Shown here one piece after another: positions 21,916-33,843 of a DNA stretch of 64,000 nt. The DNA lies in the NCBI GenBank assembly GCA_023078685.1, contig JALGAS010000004.1, positions 2,232,001-2,296,000 on the forward strand. The letters run 5' to 3'. Position 1 is the first letter of the stretch; each line of letters begins with the position of its first letter. The DNA is from Neopestalotiopsis rosae (lineage: Eukaryota; Ascomycota; Sordariomycetes; Amphisphaeriales; Sporocadaceae). Position numbers and translations under genes: made by a program. The notes under the pieces are model-generated. The model ran no database searches. It saw only the letters and a program-made list of their open reading frames with translations, and was not told where the DNA came from.

Positions 21916-24661
21916 GATGAGAATGATTTAGTGAATGAGTGAAAGGTGGGAGATGGCTACCGTTTACTATCTCTTTGATGAATTGGAGCGAGGTTGATCC
22001 GTTGCTGAATCCGGGCTTGGGAGGGACCAGTTTGTACTGGTGGGCCACAAGAGATCCTAATAAAGCCTCGGATGCAAGAAGATGGAGTCGTTATCAAAGA
22101 CTTGATCGCAAAGGCATTATATTCGACAACAAGAGGGCGTAACAATTGACGAGTGAATGACTGCTTTGTTGTGATATCGAACTCGCTTTGGTAGACCAGG
22201 TGAGTGACGGCGTGGGTTTGGCTGTGGACCGCCTTTGTTAGATACTCGCCTGCTGTCGATAGCCTGAAAAGACAAAGATCAAAGCCGAGGGGTTATCGGT
22301 TGCTTCCAAGAATCAAGACCAAAAACCGGGAGATCTTCTTTGTCCGGCACTGGATGACAGGCTATTGGTGAGCCAGGGCGGTTGGTCCAATTAGAGTGAA
22401 TGGCGGTTTTCCAGTACTAAAGATTCCCAATCACGGCCGTAATCTACAAAGTCGAGCGATGTGACGACGTGTATGCGTAGTGATGAAGCGGTTATTTGAG
22501 AGATGGGTGGTGGGTGTGTTGAAATTGAGCTGCCAGCAGCAGGATCGACGAGCTTGTCTGTGGAACCGAAAGAGAAGAGCACAAGAATCTCGATGTAACT
22601 TTTGTTTCGGCGACGCGTAGCCAGAAAGTTGGTTCCTTTGAAATGAGAGAAAAAAAAATAGGCCTAGTACAAATTCCACGGAGTAGAAAGTGATGCGTCC
22701 AGTGGTCGTCGATCGATTTGATGAAAGATTGAGTGAGTGTGATTGTTTTGTTTGTTTTTTTCTCCTTTGGAGGTGAGCTGCTTTGAGTGACTGCTGGTGA
22801 GTAGTTGAGTAGTGGGCTTGTTTGGTTTGGTTTGGTGGGTTAGGTACGACGAGTCGAATAAACGCGCGGGCGGAAGAAACCAAAGAAGTGGTAGCCTGAG
22901 GCTGGGCAGCACAAGCCAAGACAAGCAAGGCAAACGGACACGACCAAAGAAAGAAAAAGGTGGTGGGCGGAAGAAGAAGAAGAAACGGATCCAAATGTCA
23001 AATACAACAGGAAAAGAAGCAAATGTCGATCACTCAAGATCGGGCGGGATGCTAAGCTTAAGAGATTCACAGCATTGCTCTCATTGCAGTCACCAGCGGT
23101 CACCAGTGGCACCACCATTGACCATTGACCATTGACCCGACCCCCTTGGACGTGTCCCCAGTAAGAGACCCGTCCACCTACATTACATTTCTAATAGTAG
23201 ATAGTGGCCTGGCTTGTAGTACATTAGGTAGCCAACATTCAATTGATAGCAGAAATGGGCCGTGGCCCGAACCTCGTCTCCAGTCATTCATTCCTCTCTT
23301 GGCCTTTCAACGGCCATGGGGTGGATATGCTACTATGGATTCCGCCGCGCCGCCCGCGTGGCCATCCTGTCATGTCTTTGTGCCTTCTAGTCCCAGCTGG
23401 GACAAGTATGCCGACGTTGAGATAGGGCCGGGGGGTATCCCACGCAGCAGGCAGTCAGTCAGCAGATGGTGGCCTGAGCATGGTGCCGGGCGGCGCAATA
23501 GAAAAGACAGACGCAGCTGGCAGATTTTGGATTGATAGGACAGAGAAATCAGACAGTTCCAGGTAGACCGGATTGGTACGGGAAAAAAGGAGCTCAATGC
23601 TAGTTGATAGTGTGCAGTAGGTAGCAGCGAAGAGGCTCCACGGGCTTGGCATTGGCTCACAGCCCAAGATTCAGGAGAAGCAGTGCCAAAGAAGATCTGA
23701 TAGGCGGCGCTAGCCAGGGACAAATTTGAGCCCACCCCCAGCCCCTACCAAGCAGATCTCAGGTAGGTCCCTGCTAACGTGCACCCCTGCATGACCTCCA
23801 GGGCCCGCGTCTGCCAGAATAGGTGAGTAACCACTCAACGACTGGACCTCGGTGGACGCCACCCGTTTCGAAACCACTCAAGTGGGCTCTCCGCCATTGG
23901 CTGAGAAGCCATCGTAAGCCACCCGCCAACGCTGCGCAGAAAAGCTTGCCCTGGGGCTAACGGCTACGCGGGCGCCCAATCGTCTTCCCTTTTGCCGCCT
24001 GGCTGCTAGGCTAGTCACCTCTCACCTGCCAAAAACTTGTTACCTGGTCAGTTGGTAGTTGTCAAGCCAGCACAGTGAAGCGACAAAGCGGTAACAACAC
24101 AGCTGCAGGTTCAACCATCATCAGTCAGCAGTGCAAAAGAAGTTGCTTCTCTCTGCCGAATGCGGCTGCTGCAACTTAATTCTTTTTTAGCCTTCCTGTT
24201 GCTTGTGTCAGGCAGGGGCAGGTAGCTGAATTCCTGAATCGGGCACCGGGCAGGGCCATTGATTGGTCACCGCTCCGTCCCCTTCGCTTCGTATCTCTCT
24301 GCTACCTGGGAGTCGTCTACTGAACCTTGTCCCTCAATATACAACAAACGAGCTCATCCCACGCAGCAACACGGCAACGACTGACAAACCACGCCGACGC
24401 CGACGCCGACGACGACAACGTCTCTGGTTTGCGCAATCACCTGTTTCTTATGCCACCTACGATCGATCGACAGCATTGATCTCAATGGGGCGATGAAAGA
24501 AGAGCCCGCATTTTTTCCGTCTTTATTCTCTTCTGATGCTTAAACCATGGTGCATGGTGGACAATCTGGGGATTAAGCCTCGAGATACGATATGTGCTAC
24601 TAAAAATTCATGCTTGGCAGACAAAGTCCAAGGTTCATTGAAGCGGAGTCTTCCGATGCTA

Positions 24662-24695
24662 TGGCTGGCTGGCTGGCTAGCTAGCTGGCTGGCCT
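24662..24695. repeat. GGCT/AGCT tetranucleotide microsatellite
   Basis: About eight tandem tetranucleotides, mostly TGGC with two CTAG-type variants, inside the gene-free region. Confidence 0.7.
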
Positions 24696-27464
24696 GGTTG
24701 CTGTCCTGACTCCTGGCCCCTCCTCACCTTACCCGACACGAATAGAGACGACACCTTTACCATCCCTAGTCAGCAGCAGATACGACCTGAAGGGCAAGAA
24801 GAGAAAAAAAAATCCATCTACCGTCCCATATCTAGACTTCCAGAGATTCATGCCAAGCCGTCCCATGTCGCTTGCAAAATAAACGAGTCATTCAGCCTCA
24901 TTGCCAGGGCGCTTCTTCTTCGCGTCTGGTTCCGTACAAGCGCCACGATACTACTGAGTGGCCCCCGCCCCTGTGTGTGCTCCCTCCCACTATTGGCGTC
25001 GCACAGAAGACTTACACAACCGCGCGCGCACATGTTTATTACAGTATGATTGCTCTTCTCTACCTACCTGAGGCTGCTACGTACGATAATCATCCGGCCG
25101 AGATATCCTGCTGCTTGGCATCTCACATAATCTTGTTGGTTAAATTTGCACCAATCAGCAAGGACCGCGGGACAGGTCGTACGAGCGAGACCTCGGCCAG
25201 GAGGCGCTGCTCGTTCGGATTTACCCTGACAACAGACACTATAAAGCGGGCCACAGCCAAATGACGTAAATTTCAGGACTATACTGTCCAATTAATCCGC
25301 GGGACATCGCTGGCCTTGGGTTCCAATGGGAAGATACCAAATGGATATTCTAGACAACACACTATTCGGCAAATTCGGTAAGCTTGCGACACACCCCTGA
25401 CCACATGGGTAGGGGTAAAGTTGTAACCACCGCTCGCCAAGACTGCCTTCAAAGTGTGTACAATGGGTATACGACAATCTAGAACAAGCCACGGAATACA
25501 CAAAGATATTGCGGCGAGTCACGAGCGGAACCACCCAGCCATACCGCATCTCGAGCCATGTTGCCTGTACCTGTATACTCCGTAGATGCGAGTAACACAC
25601 CGTCGGTAACTATCGAGACCGAACGGAGCGCATTTCCCACTCCACATGGGCCTAATAATCTGCCTCTTGAGAGTAGGTTTGCTGGCATGTCGGATGACAG
25701 CCGAGCCAAGCAATACCAAGCTTCCTACCTGATGCCAATCAGGTGAAGCCATCTTTGTCGCTTCATGTCAGGCCATGTGCACTCTACCCAAATCGTCGGG
25801 TCAGTCGAGGGATCACTGCCAGCCTACGTACTTCCCTACACACTGCAGTAGGATGAATCCTAGTTGCTTGCTCATTGCTTTTCCGCCCGTTTTGATCTTC
25901 TGTGTTTAGGCTTGACCATTTCGAGTCACCCCTATGGACTTGGCTCTGCAACTCACGGCCTCTAGAGAAATGTGATCAGGGCAACAAAGTCCTGAACCCT
26001 GAACTCTGATATTTAGTAGCAACAATCCCCGGCCGTGTGTTCCGATTACGAGGGCTGTAGATTGACCCTGCATTCTAGGTGCTTCTCTGCCAACACAAAC
26101 TCCACACAGCCACCATCACATCGAGCAAGAGATCGCGGTTCTCTGCATCTCACGTTCCATTCCTATTGAGATGGGATGAGATCTCGGCCACATGGTTAAT
26201 GTAGGCAACTAGAGTTGGCAGCCTCAATACCATGGCCCAATGTTGACACCCTCTCTGAACTTGCCGATAGTCTGGTGCAAACCAAGATAAAGTGCCAAAA
26301 CAGAGCTACGATGCCGGCAGCTACAATAGCTACCCCAATAAGCGACGTCCCTCTTCATGATTGGACGCCTGCCGCCGATCACCTGAGCGTCTTCAATTGT
26401 CGTCCAATACTTTGCTTGGAACCTGTGATTTCTGCCAAGCCTAAGCGTTGTCTGGATAAAATCACCACCACCCCCCCGCGACCTCCTACTAATAAGGCTG
26501 TGCCTCTTATATCAGACCACACGCCTTGGAACTATGTGCGACATTGGTCGCATCATTATCACTCCACTGGCCTCAATAACAGGGAAAGAAGTAAGCCACG
26601 GCAATTTTTCTGTAACCGATGAAAATGCCTTCTTTTTTTGCCCTGTCACTTGATGGTGATTATCAATGTTTCTGTGGCAAAGAAACCCGGGAGCAATAAG
26701 GAACATGCGCCAACACCAAAACGCTGGAGAATAACCGGAAAGCCGGGCAATGGGAGATCCAGTGGCTTGCGAGTCAATTGCTCTTGTCATACCCGACTTC
26801 ATATCAATCTCGTTCTCTCAGTACGTGTGTACCCTTGGCACTTTGTTGTCAATAAGTAAGTCATACTCGCGCAAGAGACCAATTTCGGTAAGATCTGCCA
26901 GGACCGACGAGGTGAGGGTTGAGCGAGTTCGAAAGGTTCAGTCCAGTTGTCCGGGGCATGACGGAAGAAAGTGTGGTGCTTGGAACGCAGGTTCAATAGG
27001 AACCATGTTTGGTGCCTGGGCATTTTGTCTTTTGCGTTATCTAGCTAGACATACCTCACGAACTTGGGATTTTGCAGGATGATTCTCAGATGAGGACCAG
27101 CCGAATTCTTACAGTAAATATGTATCTTAGATACGCAAACGGTGCATCTAGATCTCCTCTCGTGCCTGATCTCCCTTTGTCGAGACAACTTGGTATTGTT
27201 GCTCCTTGTCCCAGTGGAATGCTTGTTGGTAGAGTCCGCGAACCACGTTTTCTGCAGATTGTTCGATCCTACCGATTCCTCTTGTGTGATACAATTTTGT
27301 GTGTGGCCGCACTTAAAGCACCAGTCTTTTCATTACCGATTTGTGCCGTTTGTGTCAAACATCACATGCATTGCCTGAATGATCAGAAGAAATTCGAGGA
27401 GAGTCCTCGCAGAGGTGTCATAGCTGCTGAAAAGAGCTCCTTTGTCAACCACAAGTCACAAAGG

Positions 27465-27592
27465 TCCAATGGCCGAGCGGTAAGCTCTCGAGTGCGGTGG
27501 CCACCCAGGTGAAAAGTGAATATCCTATGATCATACGAGAGGATCTTTGTTAGGGGGCTCGGGTTCGAATCCAGAGTCATCGCTCTTTTTTG
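27465..27592 (+). ncRNA. Pol III-type element: tRNA-like sequence with A box, B box and T6 terminator
   Basis: A perfect A box (TGGCCGAGCGG, 27470-27480), as in fungal Leu/Ser tRNAs, is followed about 80 bp later by a perfect B box (GGTTCGAATCC, 27562-27572) and then a run of six T (27585-27590). The T arm forms with one mismatch. The acceptor strands (GGTCCAA and GTCATCG) do not pair, and no clean anticodon arm was found. It is thus a degenerate tRNA, a tRNA-derived SINE head, or another Pol III transcript, rather than a normal tRNA. Confidence 0.45.
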
Positions 27593-28184
27593 GAGTTTAT
27601 TCCCTCGGTGCATTTTATTGTTTTTTTTTCTGGATTCTGTAAAATCTTGGCCTTACCGTTCTTATTCGCGTCTTCTATCATCTTTCCATCGTCACCTTGT
27701 ATGGCTGCACAGAATGACAAGTCTTGATGTTCAGAGCCAGCTCAATTAAGGCAGGAACATGGCCGTGTCAATCATACTGCTTCTATGGGCTAGAAGATGA
27801 AGGGACTCTGAGACCCCTACCTATTACCATCACATTGGCTGATCCTCCTCTTGACTGGGGCTGCAATATTGATGGTCGTCTAACGTCTCAAAGATAACAT
27901 CTGATTCCACGTATGACTAAGTGTACGCCTCCGCGCGTTCATTGAGCTGGGAACATTTTGGAAGGACATTGACGTGCTCGTCAACTACAGCATGCAACAA
28001 GTGACGGATCAATATCGCGAAAATTACTAATGGTAGAGCAATCACTCGGTGCCCGCATGAGACGGCTCGAATCGCATTGATGAAGAAGGACATGGCTGTA
28101 TTTACAACACTAAAACTGATGGGATATGGTGGATAATAGGAATATGACTGTGCATCTGGTGCAGATATCACGTAGTGGCTATAT

Positions 28185-31100
28185 TTAGTCTTCCTGGTAT
28201 GAGATCTTTCTCATTTCGCCTAGCCTATGCCTTGCAGCATTGAGAGCGTTCTCGAGTTGCAAGATTTGTACCTGAGAGACATTATGTTAGTAAACTTGTA
28301 AACCCAAGACGTAAGCCGGACAAGGCTTAAAGTACATACCTGTTGCTCCATCTCTCTGACCTTGAAGGTATGCGAGTCGAGCTTGGCGTAATCTTCCTGG
28401 TCTTCTTCTTGACCGCGCTCCTTGATCAAGGCCTGCACCTGTCTTACGAGCGCTCTGCATGCTGCATTCACAGCCTTGCTGGCCTGCTCCAAGTTCTCCT
28501 GGCTCTTGCTCATGAAGCCGGCCTTGACACGACTGGCAGCCACAAGCTGAGCAGTGGAAGCAGCAACATCGTTGGACGCAACAATCAACTGCTCCGGAGT
28601 ACCACGACCGGAAATGACGGCATCAGCTGTCTCGATAAGGGTGTTTGTAGACGACGCCACAGCCTTTGCAGCCGAAATGAGACCCTCTGTCCACCTGTTG
28701 TTCTTCTTGTAGAAGGCTGTCTTGGAAGATGATCCACGTCCAGCTTGGACGATTTCGCTTTGCGTGACGGTAGCTGCCTTGATGAGTCGAGTAATGGCAT
28801 TGGTAATCGCCAGTGCAGCATCCAGGATGGTGTCGTTGACCTTGAGCTCGTAAGTCGTGTATCCGTCACGAGGCTTGTTTCTCAACTTGTTGAGACGCTC
28901 GGCCGCAGCAGCAATGGCGTCGGCAGCCTTGCTCAGCTCAGCATCGACCAAATCGCCGATATCACCCTTGCTGTTGGCCAGGCGTGCAACGGGTGCAAAC
29001 TGCTCAACCAGCTTGTTCAGCTTTTGAAGGTCCATTTGGACGTCATTGTTGCTGTTGATGACAACATCCAACTTCTGCATATCATCCATACCCTCCAACC
29101 GGAAGCTCTGAAGACCGCGGAAGAACTTAACAGCCGACTGAGCAGCTTGTCGGGCACCAGTCATGAGAGCATCGCCCTTCTTCTCCTCTGGGGCCAGTCT
29201 CAAGATACCCTTCGTATTGCTGCAAACATCAGCTGCCGAGCCAGCAAAGACGTTGATAGCCTTGATCAGATCCGAATAAGCAGCATTGGGGCCATCGGCG
29301 ATGAAGTTGTTGTATTGTGTCGCAAACTCCATGGCGCTGGCCGAGGCCTTCTCAATCTGTGAGAGGACAAAGGCTGGGGATGCATTCTGATTACCCGCCT
29401 GCATAGAGGAATCCAGTTCATACAAAGCATCATCAACTCTAGCCACTCCGGCCTGTAACACCGAGTCGATAATCTCCTTGATCTTGTCCAAATTGGCGTC
29501 AATCAGATGCTTGAGCATCTCGTCAGTGGTGTCGTCATTGCCACCCTGGTTCAGCTCGAGCTCGTTGAGCTTGAGCAAGGTCTCATCCATGCCGGCCTTG
29601 TAGACCTCGAGCTCCTCCTCCTTTTCGCGGAGGAGAGCCTCGAGATCCGAGCTTCCGTTGGCAAGCTTGGCATGCGCTTCTTCAAGAGCACGCGACTTAG
29701 TCCGCAGGGCCTCCTCGAGATCTGCCATCTCCCGGTTGTACTTGGACAGCATGACAGAGAGCTCGTTGCCCTTGCTGCGCTCCAAGTTGTCGGCACGGTC
29801 CATGGCCATGCGTAACTCGCGCTTGAGCTTCTCGACCTCGTCCTTCTGGCTTCCCGAAAGGCGATCCTTGTCGTGGAGAGCACGGTCTCTCTCACGAATC
29901 ATGTCTGCCAATTCCAAGTTCTTGGTCTTGATCTCGCGTTCTAGCTTCTCGCGCCGGTCGATAGCCTCTTGCGCAGATGCAGCCTTCAACTGCACAGTCT
30001 TGAACTTTTGTAGCAGATCCAAATGTTCGTGACGCAGCTGCGAGTACAGCTTCGCCAGTGCCTCATACTTTGTCCGCCAAGTGTTGACCTGTTCTTGAAG
30101 CGAGCGAATCTGATCATCCCTGCTCGTGAGTTGTTGTCCAAAGCTACCCTGTATCTGTGCCAGCTCGCCCTCGAGCGCCTTGACTCTCTGGTCATATTGC
30201 TGAAGCATAAGCTGATCTCTTTCGTACTGGGAGCGCGCATTGAAGTTCTCCTGTTCCAACTCTGCCAAGCGACCTTGCGTCTGCCACTGCGACTGCTGGG
30301 CAAGCAAAGCTTCCTGCTCCCTTCGCTGCTGTTCAGCAAGCTGTCGTTGCTGTTCCTCAAAGTCCCTTTGTGCTTGCATTTGCGCTTGTTGCTGAGCGAG
30401 AAGGGCCTGCTGTTGTCTCTCTTGAAGCACTCGCTGCTGCTCCTCATATTCGCGGTTTTGGCGGTCCAACTCGCCCTTCCAAAACTCGGCAATCTCATCG
30501 GGTTCCTCGGTCTTGGGTGCGGGAGCCGGTGTCGACACTCTCTCAATCTCCTGCTTGGGCCTGGCAGGCAGCTTAGTGCCATCCTCATCTTCGGCTAGCA
30601 AGTTTGGCGGGTCTTGAGGCAGCTTCGGGATCGTGATCAGACTGGTCAGGTATCGGAGGTTTGAGCACTCGTAATAAAACTTGACCAATCGGTAGTGCTG
30701 CGCATTGTATCGTTCTCGCAACGGCTCGAGAGCCTCAACATCACCCGTGGTCGAGTGCATGGCGCGCAACATGCTGGTAATGAACTTGTAGATACCATAG
30801 CTCTCCTGGACCAGTGGCACCAAAGCCGAAATCCTGCACTCGTTGTTGCCCACGTTGCGGAAGTGGGAAAAGATGAGCTTCTGGAACTGCTCAATCTTGT
30901 CTTGCAGGGCCATGAGATCGGTAATGGCTTCGTATCCCTCGTTGGGGTCGTTGATGACCTTGAGACTGACATACTCCTCGTACTCGAACGTTCCGTTGAA
31001 TTCAGGGTGCTGTTGGTGGAAGGACAGCTTGGCCAGCAGGAAATAGACGTATTCCCGGATCAATGGTCCGTATCCTCGGACGCCTTCGCCGTGCAGACCT

Positions 31101-31610
31101 CTGTTCAGACTGTCGATCCAGCCGCGATTCGCCATGGCCTCTCGGAGAGTCACGGGGTGACCTTCTTGCAGAACCTTGTGTACCGTGATCAGGGCCTTGA
31201 AGGTCTGCACCTCATCGGCCAAGATGGGTTGTCTAGTTGTCGGATACGACCCGTCAGTCCATTGCCCGGTTCCAGCTTCTCTTTGGAACCAACCTACACT
31301 TTCATACCAGCCCAGAAGGACTGGGAGGACTTGTGGTCCCATGTATAGACAATGCAACTGCGCACATGTTTTCGCTTGGGGGCCGTCTCGTCGTTGCTGG
31401 TCGCTTTTCTGATATTGATGGCCAGTTCGGCCTCGGACCTGGTGGGTTCAAACTGTAAGCTGCCTGTTCGACATGGCAACATGAGGGCATTGCGCCGAGG
31501 AAGATCTCGCATGGCCCCTCGATCTTGTACAATGCATGACAAGTATTGGGAATGGCAGTGGTTAGGGTTGGTTATACGCACTTCGTATGATCAGTACGGT
31601 TTGAAGCCAT
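28185..31610 (-). CDS. sla2: Sla2/End4 endocytic adaptor (HIP1R family)
   Basis: Four exons (31610-31582, 31438-31298, 31232-28340, 28271-28185) give 1049 residues, the usual length. The N-terminus is an ANTH domain (SEAELAINIRKATSNDETAP, KRKHVRSCIVYTWDHKSSQS) that binds PI(4,5)P2. A Gln-rich segment and a long coiled coil (about 300-660) bind clathrin light chain and dimerise. The C-terminal talin-like (I/LWEQ) domain binds F-actin and ends in LGEMRKISYQED, a hallmark of fungal Sla2 that appears only after the last intron is removed. The protein links actin to endocytic coats and is needed for polar growth. SLA2 is the classic flank of the mating-type locus in Pezizomycotina; here it lies next to CIA30 and APC5. 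Confidence 0.96.
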
Positions 31611-32814
31611 GTTGGGCAGTTGTACGGCGCGTGTTCGCTCGCATGCGCGGGAATAGATCGCTCTTTCGTATCACAGACAGGCGTGTGTCGGGGGCTTGAG
31701 TGTTTCGAGAAATCGAAATCGAGGAAAGGTCGATTCCAAGCTTTGATTAGGGGAAGAGCGCGGACGGTCGAGCGAGGTTTAAAAGTCTCTCTTTTAGGGA
31801 TGATGTCAATAATAAGGCAGCAAGATAAATTGTGTCAATTGGGGATCGGAAGCGGCAGCAGCTACCTTATTACACAGGTAAAGTACCTGAGCAGCGAAAC
31901 TTGGGTGATCGTCCAAGTAATCAAAAGAGTGTTGACCAAGATGCTGCTGCTACTTTTTCTTGGGTTTCAAGTGTTCGCTAGGCGCCAATACAAAGAGAAA
32001 AAAAAGCGACAAGAAAGCTGGTGCACAGCCAAGGTTAAAGTGTTGGAGAGAGCAACGTCAGCCTTCTGCGCAATTAGTCGTGTGCAGCACCTCGGAATAC
32101 CAGGAAGGAGCTGGATGAGAGCTTCATCAAGCGATTCGAGGGGCTGCCCAAGCACCAAGATTGGCTGGTGGATCTATTGGGGGGTCTTGGGGGTTGCGCT
32201 GCGGGTGAGACTGGCTCGACTGGGCGGCGACACACTGACGCAGCCTGCAGCAATGGCGCAGTCAGGTCCCTGCTTGCAAGCCTAATAAGTGCTTTAATCT
32301 CAGCTGTTCTAGGTGCTGAGGGATGGAGGTGCCAGGTGCTCACTGAGAGAGAAGGGGTGAAGACCACACGCACCGGATGCATCGGCGTTAAGCGAGAGCC
32401 AGAAAAGTTACATGGGTACCTATTCTGTTCAAGGTGGGTTCCAGAATTTCTCCAATTCAATGACGGAGCTCTATCACTTTATCGCGAAGCTTTGCGCTAG
32501 CACCGAGAGCTCTCCATGATTTGCGATCCGAAAGAAGCGACGACGACTACTCGTACGACGTTTTACACCAGCTCGATCACATCGACTCGGACGAATTGAT
32601 GCTTCAACAAGGCTGATGTAAAATCTTGAGCGAGAGCCTCTTGGCTCAGTTCTCATATTTCTAATAGAAGAAGAAGCAGCATCAACATACCTTGTCGCAC
32701 TCGCGCATAAAACAAGAGCTGCGGCAAAAGCTCTTTCGTACGCCTTCTCTGGCATCGCCAACGAATCTACAACCCCCCAGATCAGAAACACACGCCTCTA
32801 CGTCTCCGCCCAAA
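31611..32814. promoter_or_regulatory. Divergent promoter region SLA2 / CIA30
   Basis: 1.2 kb between divergent start codons. A 221-codon plus-strand frame (31620-32285) shows no family motif and normal low-complexity drift; I take it as chance. No defined binding site recognised. Confidence 0.45.
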
Positions 32815-33615
32815 ATGCGCGCGACACCAGCCCTCTACCACAAGGGCTTCTGGGGCCGCTCGCTCGACGAGTTCAAGCGCCTCAGCAAGATCGCCCTGAC
32901 CTCCGAGGGCATCAAGGGCCCCCTGGGCCCCAAGCCGCTGCACTCGTTTGCCGAGCCCGACTCCATCGAAGACACCAAGCTCATGTGCGACGTGGACATT
33001 GGCGGCTTCTCGCAGGCCTCCCTGGACTGGATCCCCGCCTCGCCCGCCGACGGCAGCCCGGCGCACGCCCGCTTCCACGGCAGCATCTCCACGGCTCTCC
33101 CTCCCAACAAGCCCGACATACAGCGCTCCGGCTTCGCGGCCTGGCGTACCCGCGACCAGCCGCCCAACCTCTTTGGCAGGGCCGTCTGGGATATCGACAT
33201 GTACGCCTACCTGGCCATGCGCGTAAAGTCAGACGGCCGGTCATATTTTGTCAATGTACAGACAGAGTCAGTCGTCCCATCAGATTTGCACCAGCACAGA
33301 TTATTCACCAAGAGGCCCGGAGAGTGGGAGACGGTACTGATCAAGTGGAACGACTTTGTGCGAACAAATCATGGTTTCGTGGTTGAGCCTCAAACCGAAA
33401 TATTGAGGCAAAAAGTCAAGAGTCTGGGAATTGGTTTGACCGACAGGGTACCAGGGCCATTCGAGCTATGTATCGAGAGAATGTGGGCAACAAATGATGT
33501 ACGGGAAGCTGACGGCCATGAGGAGCACCTGACGGAAGAAGCCTTGTCCAAAGAGGCAGCAAGGCAAGGAGGATTAAAGAGCAAGAGCGGGAAGAGCATT
33601 AAGTGGAGCGAGTAA
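32815..33615 (+). CDS. cia30: Complex I intermediate-associated protein 30 (CIA30/NDUFAF1)
   Basis: A single exon of 266 residues starting MRATPALYHKGFWGRSLDEF. The CIA30 domain is visible: DVDIGGFSQASLDWIPASP, ARFHGSISTALPP, RSGFAAWRTRDQPPNLFGRA, DIDMYAYLAMRVKSDGRSYF, then WNDFVRTNHGFVV and the terminal IGLTDRVPGPFELCIERMW. CIA30 helps assemble the membrane arm of mitochondrial respiratory complex I. The frame extends upstream without an ATG; the ATG at 32815 gives the family start. It is divergent from SLA2 and convergent with APC5 (228 bp apart). CIA30 and APC5 are known neighbours of ascomycete mating-type loci. Confidence 0.93.
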   Translation: MRATPALYHKGFWGRSLDEFKRLSKIALTSEGIKGPLGPKPLHSFAEPDSIEDTKLMCDVDIGGFSQASLDWIPASPADGSPAHARFHGSISTALPPNKPDIQRSGFAAWRTRDQPPNLFGRAVWDIDMYAYLAMRVKSDGRSYFVNVQTESVVPSDLHQHRLFTKRPGEWETVLIKWNDFVRTNHGFVVEPQTEILRQKVKSLGIGLTDRVPGPFELCIERMWATNDVREADGHEEHLTEEALSKEAARQGGLKSKSGKSIKWSE

Positions 33616-33843
33616 AGTGAACAACAGGAGTTTGGCTTGGACAAATCCTCAAAAAAGGACAGATGTGAAAACCTATATGTCGCATCTTGGTCATATTCCG
33701 TACTACATGAGCCCTTCGAAAAGAAAGGGGCACGATAGCTCGACTGGGAGCCTGTACAAAACCGAATGAACTACCAATGTATATAGTGGCAGAAACCACT
33801 CAGCCGCCAAGTCTAAGATAATTTTTATCTCTTCGTGGCATTA

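Larger units (their letters stand above)
21916..28184. other. 6.3-kb gene-poor region between the FRE gene and SLA2
   Basis: No recognisable protein gene on either strand. The first 1 kb, read on the minus strand, is a pyrimidine/A-rich leader-like stretch with several short open frames, consistent with a long 5' leader of the ferric reductase gene. It holds a GGCT microsatellite (about 24662) and a Pol III-type element (about 27465-27592). The SLA2 gene ends into this region. Confidence 0.55.

Noticed and set aside
22431..22994. 187-codon minus-strand frame upstream of the ferric reductase
   Set aside because: Rich in Thr/His/Phe low-complexity runs typical of pyrimidine-rich leader DNA; no domain. 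Its hydrophobic start alone is not enough to call a secreted protein.
31558..31575. TTAGGG-like telomeric motif near the SLA2 start
   Set aside because: A single copy only, inside the first intron region of SLA2; no array.
31620..32285. 221-codon plus-strand frame between SLA2 and CIA30
   Set aside because: No recognisable domain, lies in a divergent promoter region, composition like non-coding DNA.
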